A program made the translations under genes and the position numbers. From Morella rubra (taxonomy: Eukaryota; Streptophyta; Magnoliopsida; Fagales; Myricaceae): a stretch of DNA of 64,000 nt. The notes beneath the pieces are model-generated. The model did not search any database. It was not told the DNA's origin and saw only the letters and a program-made list of their open reading frames with translations. Where the stretch lies: the NCBI GenBank assembly GCA_003952965.2, contig CM025851.1:23065325-23129324 (forward strand). The letters are read 5' to 3'. Shown here piece after piece: positions 10,242 through 21,200 of the stretch. Within the stretch, counting starts at the first letter, position 1. Each line of letters begins with the position of its first letter.

Positions 10242-10484
10242 GTTCACATTTCAATCTTTTAGATTAATGACCTAGTGGTTAAAGCTTTGACTTTAGTGGT
10301 ATGCTCCTTCAAAGATTTCAAGTTTAAAACTTAATGTATACTACTAATCCTTTGAGACCACTTCTAAAACTTTTATCTTAATAATTATCTAGTTTATATA
10401 GGACAGAAGACTGCATAGATCCCAAAATTAAGCGATAAGCTAGTCCAAACACCCGGATAAAAAAACAAAAAGTCGTTCACATTT
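10242..10484 (+). mobile_element. tRNA-derived SINE with 10-bp target duplication
   Basis: The body is 10252-10474, flanked on both sides by GTTCACATTT (10242-10251 and 10475-10484). The head contains TAGTGGTTAAAGC (A-box-like, near 10273) and AGATTTCAAGTTTA (degenerate B box, near 10314), with the GTGGTATGCTCCTTC stretch common in plant tRNA-derived SINEs. The tail is A-rich (ATAAAAAAACAAAAA). Copies of this kind are moved by a LINE reverse transcriptase. Confidence 0.75.
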
Positions 10485-11033
10485 AATTCTGTCAACTTTC
10501 TTCACCAGAGTCCTATCCTATCCATTGGTTAAGCGACCGAATTAGCTCGGCAGGGCTTATCAGTCTACTTTGGATTACTCCACGAGGAAAACTGTCACTC
10601 GCATTTCCAGCCTTTTCACAGTGCATGTGAAAGACTCACCACTTGGAATCTATTTTTTATTATTATTATCAATAAATTATCTTGCGAAAAAACGTTCAAT
10701 TTTCATAAAAAAGTTAATGGAGCGGGTGATAAAAGTCATGAACTCAAGCTGTGCTGCTTAGCCAAAAAAAGAAAAAGAAAAAAAAAGAACTCAAGCTGTT
10801 AAGGTCTCAAATGGGCCAGAAATAAAGGGACAAAAAAAAAAAAAATTAGGGTCTTAAACACAAAAAGTGGGAAAGCACATAGGAGTTTCTTCCTTCCCCA
10901 AGAATAATTCGAATAACTATAAGATTCGTTTGGTTAAATGAAATATGTGAAATTAGAGGAAACTCGGAGAAACCATCTTCCCAAGATAGAAATATAAGAC
11001 ACTTACAGCACCAAAGCAGCCTCACGCAACTGC
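10485..11033. other. Intergenic, no gene seen
   Basis: AT-rich with A-runs near 10763-10785 and 10832-10845. Short frames here carry no recognisable domain. Confidence 0.5.
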
Positions 11034-12600
11034 CACTACAACAAAATTTGATTTTTGGTATAGATTTTTCCGTCCTAATAAACCCGAGTTTTGTCCCTCG
11101 CTCCAACCACTACAACAAAAAGAGCCTAAGTGATCAAAATATTTTTGACCATATTGTGTTGGTCACCATAAACGAGCAGAAAATTGTGACCACCAATGCT
11201 CTTAGTGACAATGTGCAGATGCTTTACCGGCAGCAAAATTGAATTCCAGCAGCAGTGTTTGTAGTAGAAAAAAAATTGAATTTTATGCGACAAAAGTACA
11301 AACTGTCACTATAAATAAAATAGAATGAGATTAATCAACTATTAATATTGACCACATAAGACGATAGAACCGAAAGTCGTTAGTGGTGACCATATGACGC
11401 TAGTGGCTACTACTCACATAATGATGACAAGAAAAAAAACATGTAAGAGTGACCATGTAAAATGACTGGATAAAACGTTGCTAGGGGTGACCAAATGTAT
11501 GTTGTGACAACTATTCACATATAGATGACATTAGCTATAAAAAAAATGTGTAATGGCAAAAGATTTTGCTGTTTAGGTGACTGCTGTCTTTGTGAGAAAT
11601 CAAGCAAATACCAACGTTATCATTTCGGGTTCATACAAACTTTATTAGATGGAGCAAAAATGTCCAATGTTTGACCACAAAATTTGGTCCACCTATTAAC
11701 TGTAATGACCAGAAAGGGGTTTCAAGTGCCCTTGTTCTAGTCATTATAGATACTTTTTGTTTTAGTGTTTAATTGTCCCAACAATCTTGTTAGAAAAAGG
11801 TTTTTTGGGATGGAAAATTTGTTCCGTCCCAAAAAGTACCATTTCGGGACAGATAGATTTCCATCCTAAAATAATTTTACCATTTGAACCCTTTAGAACG
11901 GGCATTGGAAGTAAACATTCAAACAACTTCCAACGCTTTTGTGGAACATTCCAAAAATCTTCGAACGGTAAATTTAATTACGTTCAATTAGGAGATTAAT
12001 TGTTCGAACAAAAATAATAACGTTCAATGTTTTGGATACCGTTCCAACGCAGTAAAAAGAAACATCCGTAACCATTTTTAATGAGTTACAACCTTCACTC
12101 TGCAAACATTTGCACGGTTTCGGAAGTTGCAAAATACATGTTTGATCACGTTATGTATACGTTCCAACGGGTAGCGATATCTATTCAATATCCAGATCTA
12201 GGTGTTTGAACAAATTAAAAAAATTAATGTTCAAAAATTTAGCGAACGAAAAATGTTGAATCGTTCAAATCTGATAGAACATCAAGAGGAACGTTGTCAT
12301 CCAAATGCTAAATTTAACGTTGGAAAGGATTTTTTTTAAAAAATTAAAAATCGGTAGAAAATTATTAAAAAGAAATAAATAACTAATTTATTAACAAAAT
12401 ATAATGTTAAATAATTAATCACAATATTCGAAAAATATCAAAATAATTAAAATATTACACGCGATAAAAGAAATAGTCAATCTTGACCATCCCAGTGGGT
12501 CTAACTACTTCAATATTTTTTGCAACTCGCCGTGCATCCTCATCTTCCTAAATTAGAACTTACCTATACTACTACTCGATGTTGTTCTCGGTGAAGGTGC
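11034..12600 (-). mobile_element. CACTA-type terminal region (3' end, truncated)
   Basis: CACTACAACAAAA occurs twice, at 11034 and 11107, each a good CACTA-type terminus; one probably marks an element nested in or adjacent to another. Inside lie repeated GACCA/GGTCA and, at 11880-12320, many GTTCNAACG-type subterminal units in both orientations. On the minus strand at about 12545-12470, after an AG acceptor, a short exon-like frame (EDEDARRVAKNIEVVRPTG) ends in a stop, fitting the C-terminus of a CACTA ORF read toward this end. The element is cut off to the right. Confidence 0.55.
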
Positions 12601-12731
12601 TTTAATTCACAGTCTAAGAAAAGCTAAGGCCCCAAACAGGGCTCATGCAAGTGATGGATTATAGCTAAAATGTTTACATTGTTCAAATGGATCATTCTTG
12701 TTTTAACATGTTTGAAAATATTGCTTTTAAG

Positions 12732-13281
12732 GAAAATTAAAAGTTCTGCATTTTGCACAACAAATCTAAATGAAAAGTACTGAGTCTCGAATAGTTTTGC
12801 ATCACTATAACAATATTAAAATTAGAGAAAATTAATGGAGAGAATAACAAAAGCTGATCCAATATTTTCCAAACCATCATCTTTCATTATATGGAAAGAA
12901 ATAGAGAGCAATACTCTCGCTAGTAGGTTCACACTTTTGAAAACTTTTTGGTCACACAACATACATACAAAGCAGTTCTAAGAATGCTCTAGTTTGGAAG
13001 GAGGCAAATTTGATGCCACAATTATTTTGTTCATAACTGGTTTTTAGGTTTGATGTGTGACCAAAAGGTTTTGGAAATTCTGGCCCTACTAACATGAGTA
13101 TTGCTCTCTATTTCTTTCCCTATAGTGAAAGATAGCAAGTTTGAAAATGTTTGATCAGCGTTTGTTATTCTTTCCATTAGTGTTCTCTGGATGTTAATAT
13201 TGATAAAATGATGCAAAACCATTTGAGGTCGAACACCTTTCATTCAAATTTGTAGTGCATAATGCAAAACTTTTAATTTTC
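12732..13281. repeat. Long fold-back: imperfect ~230-bp inverted repeat with a 91-bp loop
   Basis: The left arm 12732-12960 and the right arm 13052-13281 are reverse complements along their full length with scattered mismatches. Examples are GAAAATTAAAAG against CTTTTAATTTTC at the outer ends, GAAAGAAATAGAGAGCAATA against its complement in the middle, and TTTTTGGTCACACA against TGTGTGACCAAAA at the loop side. It has no coding potential. The right arm ends 12 bp before LTR copy 1 of element A. Confidence 0.85.
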
Positions 13282-13293
13282 TAAAAAAAAATT

Positions 13294-13855
13294 TGTTAGC
13301 CCAAGGTTATTCCTTGAACAATTTTTTTTTTATTTTGATGATAAAAAACTCTATATACTCTCTTTGAAGGTTTTTAGAACTCTATCTTATCAATCCTCAT
13401 TTACTAACATTGATTTCCAATAGGATTGAAAACCTCTCTATACAAAAGTCTCTCCATATCCTCTAACAACTTTGTATAAGCTAAAATGTCCACATTGTTC
13501 ATTGTAGGTGTTTAAAGTAAATGTATTGAAGTGAAAATAACACCTTCAATTTGCAGAAAAATCTATCTAGTGTTGATGGTGTCAACACATGCCACATACA
13601 CCTGAGTATTTTTTTGGTGGTGTTGACACATGTGATGATACGTGTCGACACATGCCAAAGACGCACGCGAGCAGTTTGAATGATGTCGACACATGTGAAG
13701 ATAGTGTCGACACATTACACATACACCTGAGTGCAGAATTCCAGACAAGTATGATGGTATTGACACATGTCGCGATTTCGTTGAATTTCTTGGAACACTG
13801 CTAGCTCATTTTTTTTATTTAAAAAAAGTCTAGGGACCTTTCCAACGGTTATAGA
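13294..13855 (+). mobile_element. Copia A, partial LTR copy 1 (5' half)
   Basis: Starts TGTTAGCCCAAGG like LTR 2 and follows it for about 560 bp, through the GTGTCGACACATG repeat array (13565-13770) and the TCTAGGG-ACCTTTCC stretch. Homology then stops and minus-strand pol of the same family begins, so an LTR interior is joined to the RNase H end of pol in inverted orientation. Confidence 0.8.
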
Positions 13856-15063
13856 ATCTTGAATAACACCATAATATGAAACTATTGCTTAATCTAAAGC
13901 AGTTGAGTGCAACAACTACCCATAGCAATGAATTTAGCCTCAGTTGTAGACAAAGAAATGAAATTTTGTTTCTACTCAACTAATCAACTAAATTAGTTTT
14001 GATGTAGAAACAAAAACCTGAAATTCTCTTTCGATCATTTGAATCACCAATAGCATCAGAATTTGTATATCCAACTAAATTCACATTTGAGTCTTTTAAA
14101 TACTAGATAGCATAGGTAGTTGTCACATTTACATATATGATTAAACATTTTATAGCATTTAAATGATAATCCTTTTGATTGGCTTGATAAATCACGTCAG
14201 CTGGCAGTTAGGTATAATAAGTTACCAATCATACTTTTATACAAAGTTTGATCTACACTTTTTTTGGATGGATCAAGATCCATTTCAAACTAGTGATCAT
14301 AAGAGTTCTAGTATGTTTAGAATTCTCAAGATTAAACCTTTTAACAAGATCTATAGCATATTTAGATTGAAAGATATACAAACCTTTATGATGTTGTTTA
14401 ATTTGTAAACTAGGAAAATATGAATGTTCACCAACTATACTCATCTCAAATTCTTTCTTTATTGCATCAACAAATTTTAGAGCATGTGCATCAATAAGGT
14501 GAACCAAACACAATATCATCAACAAAAATTTGTGCAATTGTTATGCTATCTTTAATCTTCTTAACAAAGAGAGTGTGATCCGTACCTCCTCTAGAGAAAC
14601 CATTATTTAGTATGTAGGTTGTTAATTTCTCATTCGAAGCTCGTGGAGCTTGTTACGATCCAAAAAGAGTCTTTTTCAATTTAAATTACATGATCAAGAA
14701 ATTTTGGATTAATAAAGCCTCAAGGTTGTTCAATATATGCTTCTTCGTTCAAGGTACGATTTAAGAATGCACTCTTAACATCAATTTAATATAGTATAAA
14801 TCTAATATAACATGGGAATGCAAGAAGTACACAAAAAAATTCTAACCTTGGGAGAGGAGCAAAAGTTTCATCAAACCCAATTCCTTCGACTTGAGTATAG
14901 CCTTGAGCTACTAGTCTTTGCTTTGTTTCAGATAAAAACTTCATTCTCATCTGATATATCTTCAAATATCCACTTTGTGCAAATAACATTAGCATTAGAA
15001 GGTCTAGGAATAGGAATCCATATATCATTACGAGTAAATTGGTTAAGCTCCTCATGCATAACA
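13856..15063 (-). pseudogene. Copia A reverse transcriptase and RNase H, inverted fragment
   Basis: On the minus strand from 15063 the frame opens with MHEELNQF-like sequence at the start of the copia RT domain, then KQRLVAQGYTQVEGIGFDET and FAPLPRLE (normally FAPVARLE). FEMSIVGEHSYFPSLQIKQ is the GEL-FLGLQI block, and the RNase H part carries GYTNSDA, a TTEAKF-like stretch and MGSCCTQLL. Many stops and frameshifts make it non-functional. It is oriented opposite to the gag-protease-integrase half at 16267-19102 and ends exactly where LTR 2 begins. Confidence 0.85.
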
Positions 15064-16225
15064 TGTTAGGCCAATGTTGTTCCTTGAACAATTCTTTTTG
15101 ATTTTGATGATAACACACTCTATTTACTCGCTTTGAAGGTTTTCTAAACTCAATCTCGTCAATCCTAATTTACTAAATTTGATTTCCAAAAGTATTCAAA
15201 ACCAATCTCTCTAAAAGTCTCTCAATATTCTATAACATCGTTACATAAGTTAAAATGTCCATATTATTCATTGTAGGAGTTTGAAGTGGAAATAACACTT
15301 TCAAGTGCAGAAAAGTCTTTTTAGCGTTGGTGGTGTTGACATATGTGAAGATGGTGTCGATAGATGCCACTGACACCCGAGAGCAATTTTGATAGGGTTG
15401 ACACATGGGAAGATAATCTCAACACATGCCACTGACACCTAAGAGAAATTTTAATGGTGTCGAGACATGCCACAGACACTTGAGAGCAGAATTTTAGACA
15501 AGGATGATGGTGTCGACACGTGCTGACTATGTGTTGACACATGCTGCAATTTTGCAGTTTTTCTTGGAATGTTGCCAGCTCATCTTTTGTTTCAAAAAGT
15601 CTAGGGCACCTCTCAAACTATACAATAAAACATCTTGGGGACCACACATGTTTAGGAGATTATAAATAGAATAAGATGGAGAGAGAAAAGACAATAACTT
15701 GCATCATCATTTATGACCTAGCCTCCAAAGAGAGAGAAAGAACTTGAAGAAGAGAGAAGAACTCAGATCCTAAGAAAGCTACTGCTTATACCTGCAAAGG
15801 CTAGAGCCTTCATTCCCTAATCTTGTCTTTTTACTCATCCTTGTGCTTTACAGTTTCACATTTGGCTTAAAGAGCATTTCTTTATTACTTTTTTGTACCC
15901 ATCTATTGTAAAACTTTTGAGTGTGGGGATACACATGGGCCTATCCATGATGATAGAAGAAATCTCATCTGAAAGCTAAAATGTCATTACTATTGGTAAA
16001 TAGTGAAGCCCAAGGAAGGAAATAGCGCTAGGGGTGGATGTAGGTAAGTCTTAGCCAAACCACCTAAAAATATCTATGCTATCTCTCCAACTTTTACTCT
16101 CTTTTATTTGTCTTATACAATTGTAAACTGTCTCTAGATGTTTATCTTTGCTTATCTTTGAAAAAAATTTAATTTTATTAGAACCCAATCCAATCCCCCA
16201 TCTTGGGTTATCACCTGGACTCACA
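15064..16225 (+). mobile_element. Copia A, full LTR copy 2 (1162 bp)
   Basis: Runs from TGTTAGGCC to ...GGACTCACA. It contains a palindromic GTGTCGACACATG-type array (15330-15545), a TATA-like TATAAATA (near 15661), and an R/U5 part with GTGTGGGGATACAC and GGGGTGGATGTAGG. A primer-binding site and gag follow, so it acts as the 5' LTR of the plus-strand half. Confidence 0.9.
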
Positions 16226-16241
16226 ATTTGTATAAGAGCAA
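16226..16241 (+). other. Primer-binding site of copia A (degenerate)
   Basis: TTTGTATAAGAGCA directly after the LTR matches, with two or three changes, the TTGGTATCAGAGC initiator-Met tRNA site found intact in elements C and E. Confidence 0.75.
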
Positions 16242-16266
16242 AGGTTACTTTTATTGAGGAATAGAT

Positions 16267-19102
16267 ATGACAACCCTTGTCAATACCTCCCTAGTGGAAG
16301 GTCAATCCATCAATAGACCTCCTTTATTCAATGAGACTTGCTATAACTATTGAAAGGTAAGAATGAAAATCAATATCCAAGCCATTGACTATGATCTATG
16401 GAGAGTTATCTCTCGAGGTCCTAAATTTTCAAGGGATAAAGAGGGTAAGCTAAAGGAAGAAAATGATTGGTTGATCCTGACCTTAAGCTTATGTCTTCAA
16501 ACTCTAAAGCTGTGAAAGTGTTGTATTGTGTTCTTGATTCTAGTGAATTTAATTGCATTTATGGTTCTAATACAATGACGGAGATATAGGAGAAACTTGT
16601 AGTAGCCCATTAGGGTTCCAATCAAGTTAAAGAGAACAAAATTAGTGTGCTTGTTCATAGTTTTGAACTTTTTCAAATGAAACCTGATGAATCTATTTCT
16701 TCTACATTTATTCGCTTTACTGATATCTTAATGGTCTTAAGTCTCTTGGCAAAGGGTATATTAATGTTGAAATGGTGAGAATGATTTTTAGATGTCTACC
16801 AAAGGTTTAGGAACCAAAGGTCACTGCCATTCAAGAGCCTAAAGACTTTACCAAGCTATCTTTGGAAAAATTGATGGGATCTCTCATGACACATGAGATG
16901 AATCAAAGAATGTTGATGAAGATGAAGGAAAGGGAAAAAAAAGAACCAAAAAAGGTATTGCCTTGAAGGCATCAATTTCTAGTGATGATGAAGAAATGAC
17001 CTTATTCGCCAAAAGATTCAGGAAGTTCTTATGAAAGAAGCAAGGAGACAAAAGATTCCAAAGGAAGACAAACTACAAAAGAAATCGTACTAAGAAAAAT
17101 GAGACCAATTGCTTTGGATGCAAGAAACCAGACACACCAAGTCAGAGTGCCCCAATATCGAATCCTACAAGAAATCTAAACATTTCAAGGAAAATAAGAA
17201 AGCATTTATGGCCGCATGGGGAGAATCTAATGTAAGTGAAAGTGAAAGTGAAGAAGAAGTTCTCAATCTTTGTTTGATGACAAAGGATAATTAGGATGAA
17301 GTACATAATTCATCTATTCACTTCTTTTTATTTGTTGAATTACAAGATGCTGTTGATGAACAACATCTTGAATTGAAAAGATTTTTTACAAAAGATTTTT
17401 GTCTCAAAAAGAATTTTGAAAACTTGACACAAGAGAACGATGCTTTGAACTGTCAAGTTGATTCTCTTATTAAAGATCTTGCATGTGTCACAAAACAAAA
17501 TGAGAAAATTATGCATGGTGAGTCAAATGATTTGAAAACTGAAAATTGTGATTTGAAAAAGAAGGTTGAGTCTCGTACTCAAAATCTTGCAAGATGTACT
17601 CAAGGAAGGAAAAATCTTGATATTCTTCTTGGGTCATAGATGTTGTTACAACAAAAGTGGTCGTGGCTATATTTAATAGGTGATCAAAAGTTATATTTTG
17701 ATATGATTATCAAATCTTTTACATCATTTATTATGTGCAACTTTTGTGAAAAAACTGGACACATATGACACACTTGTCCTATTAGGAAGAAATCCATAAA
17801 TGAAATCAAATTTGTGTGGATCCCAAAAGACAAGGTAAAATAAATTGTTTCGACCACCAATGGACCAAAAATGATTTTGTGCACCAAAAATTAAGACTTA
17901 ATTCTTTTTGTAGGAGTGCTTAAAGACAAGTGAAGCCAATGAACAATGGGTTCTTAATAGTGGATGCTCCAAGCACATGACCAGAGAAAAAAGATGATTC
18001 AATTCTCTTAGTTCTAAAAAAAAAGGTCCGGTCACTTTCGGTGACAATGGAAAAGGCAAAATACTTGGTGTTGGTAATATTGATATGACTCATAATCCTA
18101 CTATTGAACATGTATTACTTGTTGATGGATTAAAGCGTAATGTCTTAAGTATTAAACAATTATGTGACAAGGGAAACCGAGTCATCTTTGTGTAATCAAT
18201 ATGTATTGTTGAAAATATTGATAGTAAGAAAGTTTTGTTTGTGGGATATAAATATGAAAATGTATGTATTATTGAAGGGACATAATTAACTAATCTCTTA
18301 AGTATTAGTCAATTATATGATAAAGGAAAAATTAGTCATCTTTGAGTCATCAATATGTATTGTTGAAAATATTGATAGTAAGAACGTTTTGTTTGTGGGA
18401 CATAAATATGAAAAATGTGTATGTTGTTCATTTAGAGAATATCTCCTTTGTAAATGTAAAATGTTTTTAACTCTAAGTGACAAAGAAAGTTGGCTATGTC
18501 ATAGAAGACTTGCTCATGCTAGTCTGAACTTTATTTCAAAATTATCCAAATAAAATTGTTTCTTGTTTCCCTAATTTTGTTTTTGAAAATGACAAAATTT
18601 GTCCAGCTTGTTAAAAATGCAAACAAGCAAGAACATCTTTTAAACCCAAAAATATTGTGTCCACTTATAGGTCACTTCAACTATTGCACATGGACTTATT
18701 TGGTCCAAAATGAAAAAAGGTTTTGCTATTTCCAGCATAAGGAGTGATCATGGAAAAAGACTAGAAAATTCCTCATTTGCAAAAATTTGTAGTGAAAATG
18801 GAATTAAACATAACTTCCTTGGTACTAGAACTCATGAACAAAATGGTATTGTTGGGAGGAAAAATAGGACTGTTGAAGAGATGAGTAGAACCTTGTTTTG
18901 TGAAAATAACTTGCAGACTATTTTTGGGTTGAAGCGGTTAACCCAAATTGTTATGTTATGAACCGATATATGATAAGGCCTATTCTTAAAAAAAACTCCA
19001 TATGAGCTTTGGAAAGTTAGAAAACCCAACATTGATTATTTTCATTTCTTTGGACGCAAATGTTTTATTCTTAACAACAACAAAGACAACTTGGATAAGT
19101 TT
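16267..19102 (+). pseudogene. Copia A gag, protease and integrase (decayed)
   Basis: ATG 16267 opens a copia Gag with the NRPPLFNE...YNY.KVRMKI and AIDYDLWRVI blocks, then a CCHC knuckle broken by a frameshift (CFGCKKP, about 17110) and a coiled-coil-like acidic tail. The protease motif reads WVLNSGCSKHMT where LDSG is expected: the catalytic Asp is replaced by Asn (about 17942). The GAG-pre-integrase block (LCHRRLAHASLNFISKLSK) and integrase C-terminal half (ENGIKHNFLGTRTHEQNG, then TPYELW) follow. The frame stops being pol at 19102, where LTR 3 starts in inverse orientation. A 153-bp in-frame tandem duplication lies at 18143-18448. Stops in all domains show it is dead. Confidence 0.88.
18143..18448 (+). 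repeat. 153-bp tandem duplication inside copia A pol
   Basis: TCTTAAGTATTA at 18143 recurs at 18296, and the following AATCAATATGTATTGTTGAA-type sequence recurs with few changes. A length of 51 codons keeps the frame. Confidence 0.8.
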
Positions 19103-20269
19103 TGTGAGTCTAGGTGACAACCAAAGGGGAGTGAATTGGGTTCTAAAAAAATTGAAGCTTTTTACAAGGTTAAGCCAAGATAAATAATCAAGATAGAATA
19201 AAAAATCACAATCACAAATATAAAACAAGAAAAATGAGTAAAGGATAAGAGGTAACACTGGTATTTTTAGGTGGTTCAGCCAAAACTTGTGTACATCCAC
19301 CCCTAAGGCTATTTTCTTCCTTAGGCTTTCTCCACTATTCACCAATATTAATCACACATTTCCTTTTGGGTGCTAAGTAACCTTTACAAGCATTTTTCAA
19401 GGTCACGCTTCAATTCTTACTACAAATCCCCACAACCCAATGTGAGATTTCTTCTATCATATGAGTAGGCCCAAGTGTATCCCCACACTTAACTGTTTTA
19501 AAATGGATAGGTGAAAGAAGTAATAAAGAATGACTCTTTAAGCCAAATGTAGAAATACAAAGCACAATAATGAGCAAGAAGACAAGATCAGAGAATGAAA
19601 GCTGAAGTCTTCGCAGGTGGTAGCAGTAATTTTCTTTAGATCTGAGTTTTCTTTCTTCTTCAAGCTTTTTCTCTCTCTTTGTAGGCTAGGTCATGAATGG
19701 TGATACAAGTTCTTGTTTTTTCTCTCTCCATCTAGTTCTATTTATAGTCCTCTAGAGTTATGTGGTCCCCAAGATACTTTATTGTACCATTGGAAAGGTG
19801 CCCTAGGCTTTTTAAATAAGAAAGAATGAACTGACGTCGTTTCAGGACAACTGCAAAATCGGAGCATGTGTCGATCCTTGTCTGAAATGTTTCTCTCAGG
19901 TGTCTATGGCATGTGACGACACTATCTTCCCATTTGTTGATACCATCAAAATAGCTTTCGGGTGTCAGTGGCATGTGTCAACACCATCAAAGCTGGAGAG
20001 ATTTTTCAGCAGGTTGAAAGTGTCATTTTCACTCCAAAACATTTTTAAACACCTACAATGAATAATAAGAACATTTTACTTACACAACAATGTTATAGAA
20101 TATTTAGGATATTTTTGAGAGAGAGAGAGAGAGAGAGTTTTAATCCTCTTGGAAATTAATTTTAGTATCTATGGATTGACAATATTGAGTTCTAAAATCC
20201 TTCAAAGCATATAGACTTGTTATCATCAAAATCAAGAGGTATTGTTCAAGGAACAATCTTGGGCTAATA
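19103..20269 (-). mobile_element. Copia A, full LTR copy 3, inverted (1167 bp)
   Basis: On the minus strand it runs from TATTAGCCCAAGATTG (20269, second base changed from G) to ...TAGACTCACA (19103), collinear with LTR 2. It includes the GTGTCGACACATG-type array (near 19860-19990), TATAAATAGAA (near 19738), and GTGTGGGGATACACTTGGGC. A (GA)9 tract at 20118-20136 is extra. Its CA terminus abuts integrase sequence exactly, while its other end is followed by a polypurine tract, as for a 3' LTR. Confidence 0.9.
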
Positions 20270-20765
20270 ATCTCTCCCTTCTGATGATGACAAACAACGC
20301 ACAAGAAAATTCATTTGCTAAAAAGAAAAGGGCTCCCTCTGAGAACAGATAGAAGTTTTGCATATATTTTTAACACAAAGAGCTTTGAGATTTTAAAAAA
20401 AATTTGCAAGAGTTCCCTTTGTAATTGGAGGTTTTCAAGAATTACAAAACAGTTCAAAACACTTCTATAATCACCCTCCAAGCTTCTCAAACTCCATAAT
20501 ATACTTCCTGAACTCAAGACTTCAAAAATTTAGACTTAAAGATAAAAATTACTACCTTTGATGAGCTTTCTCAATTCTTCCACTTTGAAAGACGCAAATA
20601 ACCATGTCTCAATGCATTTTGATAATCAGCAATCAAAAAAACACATTTAACTCTAGACATTTCACATAATCAATCATATAATCAACATAAGTAATCATCA
20701 AGAGATATAACACAAGTGATATGAAATGCATATGTATCTAGACGCTGAAATGTTCCTTCAAAAGT
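20270..20765 (-). other. Copia A polypurine tract and 3' untranslated part, inverted
   Basis: The minus strand reads CAGAAGGGAGAGAT directly before LTR 3 (20284-20270), the plus-strand primer of reverse transcription, preceded by TTTGTCATCATC as in element B. The remaining sequence to 20765 has no ORF and fits the spacer between pol and the polypurine tract. Confidence 0.75.
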
Positions 20766-21200
20766 ACTACTAAAAAAAATTTGACTTTTAGTGACGAAAT
20801 TTTTCGTCACGAAAATTTTTTAGTGATGAAACTTGATTCTATCACTAGTAGGATATTGTGATGGAGCTTTTTGTCACAAAAAGTTGCGTTCAATCGCCCC
20901 GTATCCGATGGACCAAAACGTGGACAATCGATCGTATTTTAGAAAAATCCGATCAATCGTTCCTAGTCATGATCGAACAGTCCAATTGGCGATCGGTCAA
21001 ATTGGCGTTATGACTAATCATATATTTACTAAGAGATCGATCGGTCGGATCAACAACCGATCGAACGATGCTATATTAGGATTGAACGGGAAACATGAAC
21101 GATCGGACATTTGTGGGTGATCAAACGGTAAACAATTACGATTGATCAAGACAGTTTTGATGATCAATCGGTTCATTTCTACAATCGGACGTGTAAAATG
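20766..21200 (-). mobile_element. CACTA-1 terminal and subterminal repeats (left, 3' end)
   Basis: The terminus TACTACTAAAAAAAATTTG (one change from a CACTA start) is followed by TTTAGTGACGAAATTTTTCG and a dense set of GATCGATCGGT, GATCAAACGGT and CGATTGATCA units in both orientations. The same units reappear at 29190-29515, now separated by nested insertions. Confidence 0.65.

Noticed and set aside
13565..13770. CRISPR-like array of palindromic repeats
   Set aside because: Repeats are degenerate with irregular, non-unique spacers in a plant LTR, and no cas genes are present.
13563..13804. Repetitive Cys/His/Thr peptide (CVDT-, CRHH-like units), possibly a metal-binding repeat protein
   Set aside because: It arises on both strands from the GTGTCGACACATG array in the LTR; the same happens at 15321-15542 and 55412-55606. 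The palindrome explains it.
19738..19974. 78-codon minus-strand frame in LTR 3
   Set aside because: Lies wholly within the LTR and crosses its repeat array and TATA region.
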